Source of the DNA: Dimargaris cristalligena
Taxonomy: Eukaryota; Kickxellomycota; Dimargaritomycetes; Dimargaritales; Dimargaritaceae
Assembly: GCA_027576995.1 (NCBI GenBank)
Contig: JANBQC010000097.1
Span: 11,879-60,133, forward strand
Direction: 5' to 3'
Length of the DNA: 48,255 nucleotides
In this document: positions 47,858 through 48,255 of the stretch, piece by piece
Layout: each line of letters opens with the position of its first letter
Position numbering within the stretch: the stretch's first letter is position 1
Notes under the pieces: model-generated
What the model was told of the DNA's origin: nothing
Seen by the model: only the letters and a program-made list of their open reading frames with translations
The model's database searches: none
Translations under genes and position numbers: made by a program

Positions 47858-48129
47858 CATACCAATGGTGTAGATGTATAGGCTGCTGGTTATAATTGAG
47901 GAGGGGAATTCTCTAGGGGGGGGAGGGTAAGTACCATATAGAGTTGTAAATGACATACAAAAATCCAACATTACACTTCCAAGCTGACTACTACACCACC
48001 TGTGGGACTGTACATGGGAAGCCATTTCTTACTGATGCTGGACAGAAGCCCCAAGGAGGATGTAGTGAACTTACCACATTTTTTACCTACTTTTATTTTT
48101 TATCTATTTTTCGCACTTATCGGAAGTAT

Positions 48130-48173
48130 GCCCCTGACGAGTGAATGAGCCCCTGCCCCTGCCCCTGACGAGT
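48130..48173. repeat. GCCCCT repeat cluster at the window edge
   Basis: GCCCCTGACGAGT occurs twice (48130-48142 and 48161-48173), with extra GCCCCT units between them (48149-48166). The window ends 82 bases later in another CACCCCTG. A repeat here could be why the sequence stops. Confidence 0.75.
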
Positions 48174-48255
48174 ATGGTTATTTTACCTCCATTTTCATTA
48201 TTATATTGTTTTTTCTATTATTATATTTTATACCCTTGACTGTGATGCACCCCTG

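Larger units (their letters stand above)
46875..48255. other. Right-end intergenic region
   Basis: No secure gene. The sequence holds a weak candidate exon at 47538-47777, an AT microsatellite and a GCCCCT-repeat cluster close to the window edge. A donor-like GTAAGT preceded by ATGTG occurs on the minus strand near 48074, resembling the TRP2 exon 1 arrangement, but I could not link it to any downstream exon. Confidence 0.4.

Noticed and set aside
47564..48025. 153-residue minus-strand frame
   Set aside because: It includes the AT microsatellite (Ile-Tyr run) and a G/C homopolymer, with no conserved motif.

Overview
The window looks like a piece of a fungal nuclear genome. Its genes are eukaryotic and mostly unspliced. 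One has a GT-AG intron of 276 bases. The best-preserved protein is a HAL4/SAT4-type kinase, a family centred on fungi, and it sits beside a fungal-style monofunctional anthranilate synthase component I. Large intergenic spaces full of microsatellites, with no bacterial operons or ribosome-binding sites, agree with this. An early-diverging lineage is possible, but I cannot place the phylum from sequence alone.

Layout. Bases 1-2331 hold no gene I can support. A minus-strand HAL4-like kinase fills 2332-3768. Its upstream region (to about 5250) is pyrimidine-rich on the sense strand and carries a 29-bp tandem repeat with a palindromic core. From about 5.25 to 36.1 kb (31 kb) I find no convincing gene, only microsatellites, two copies of a short inverted-repeat transposon (MITE-like), a hairpin and a few weak small ORFs. 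TRP2 lies at 36215-37984 on the minus strand and is split: exon 1 codes only for Met-Val, ending exactly at a GTAAGT donor, and exon 2 codes for the other 495 residues. About 1.3 kb upstream lies a minus-strand protein with an N-terminal UBZ4-type zinc finger, resembling the start of SLX4. The last 8 kb are more AT-rich and contain a small secreted C2HC-finger protein (41483-41821), a third MITE copy, several weak ORFs, and a diverged relative of the secreted protein (46542-46874) interrupted by an in-frame TAG.

How the genes relate. HAL4-type kinases control ion homeostasis through potassium transporters, TRP2 makes anthranilate from chorismate, and an SLX4-like protein would act in DNA repair. 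They share no pathway and nothing suggests an operon. The most novel element is the pair of small secreted-type proteins about 5 kb apart. They share length, a signal-like N-terminus, an SLPVN box and an identically spaced C-x11-H-x4-C finger half around a KELR core. I recognise no described family for them.

Limits: everything here was read by eye. Percent identities, homology searches, splice confirmation and k-mer statistics were not computed.
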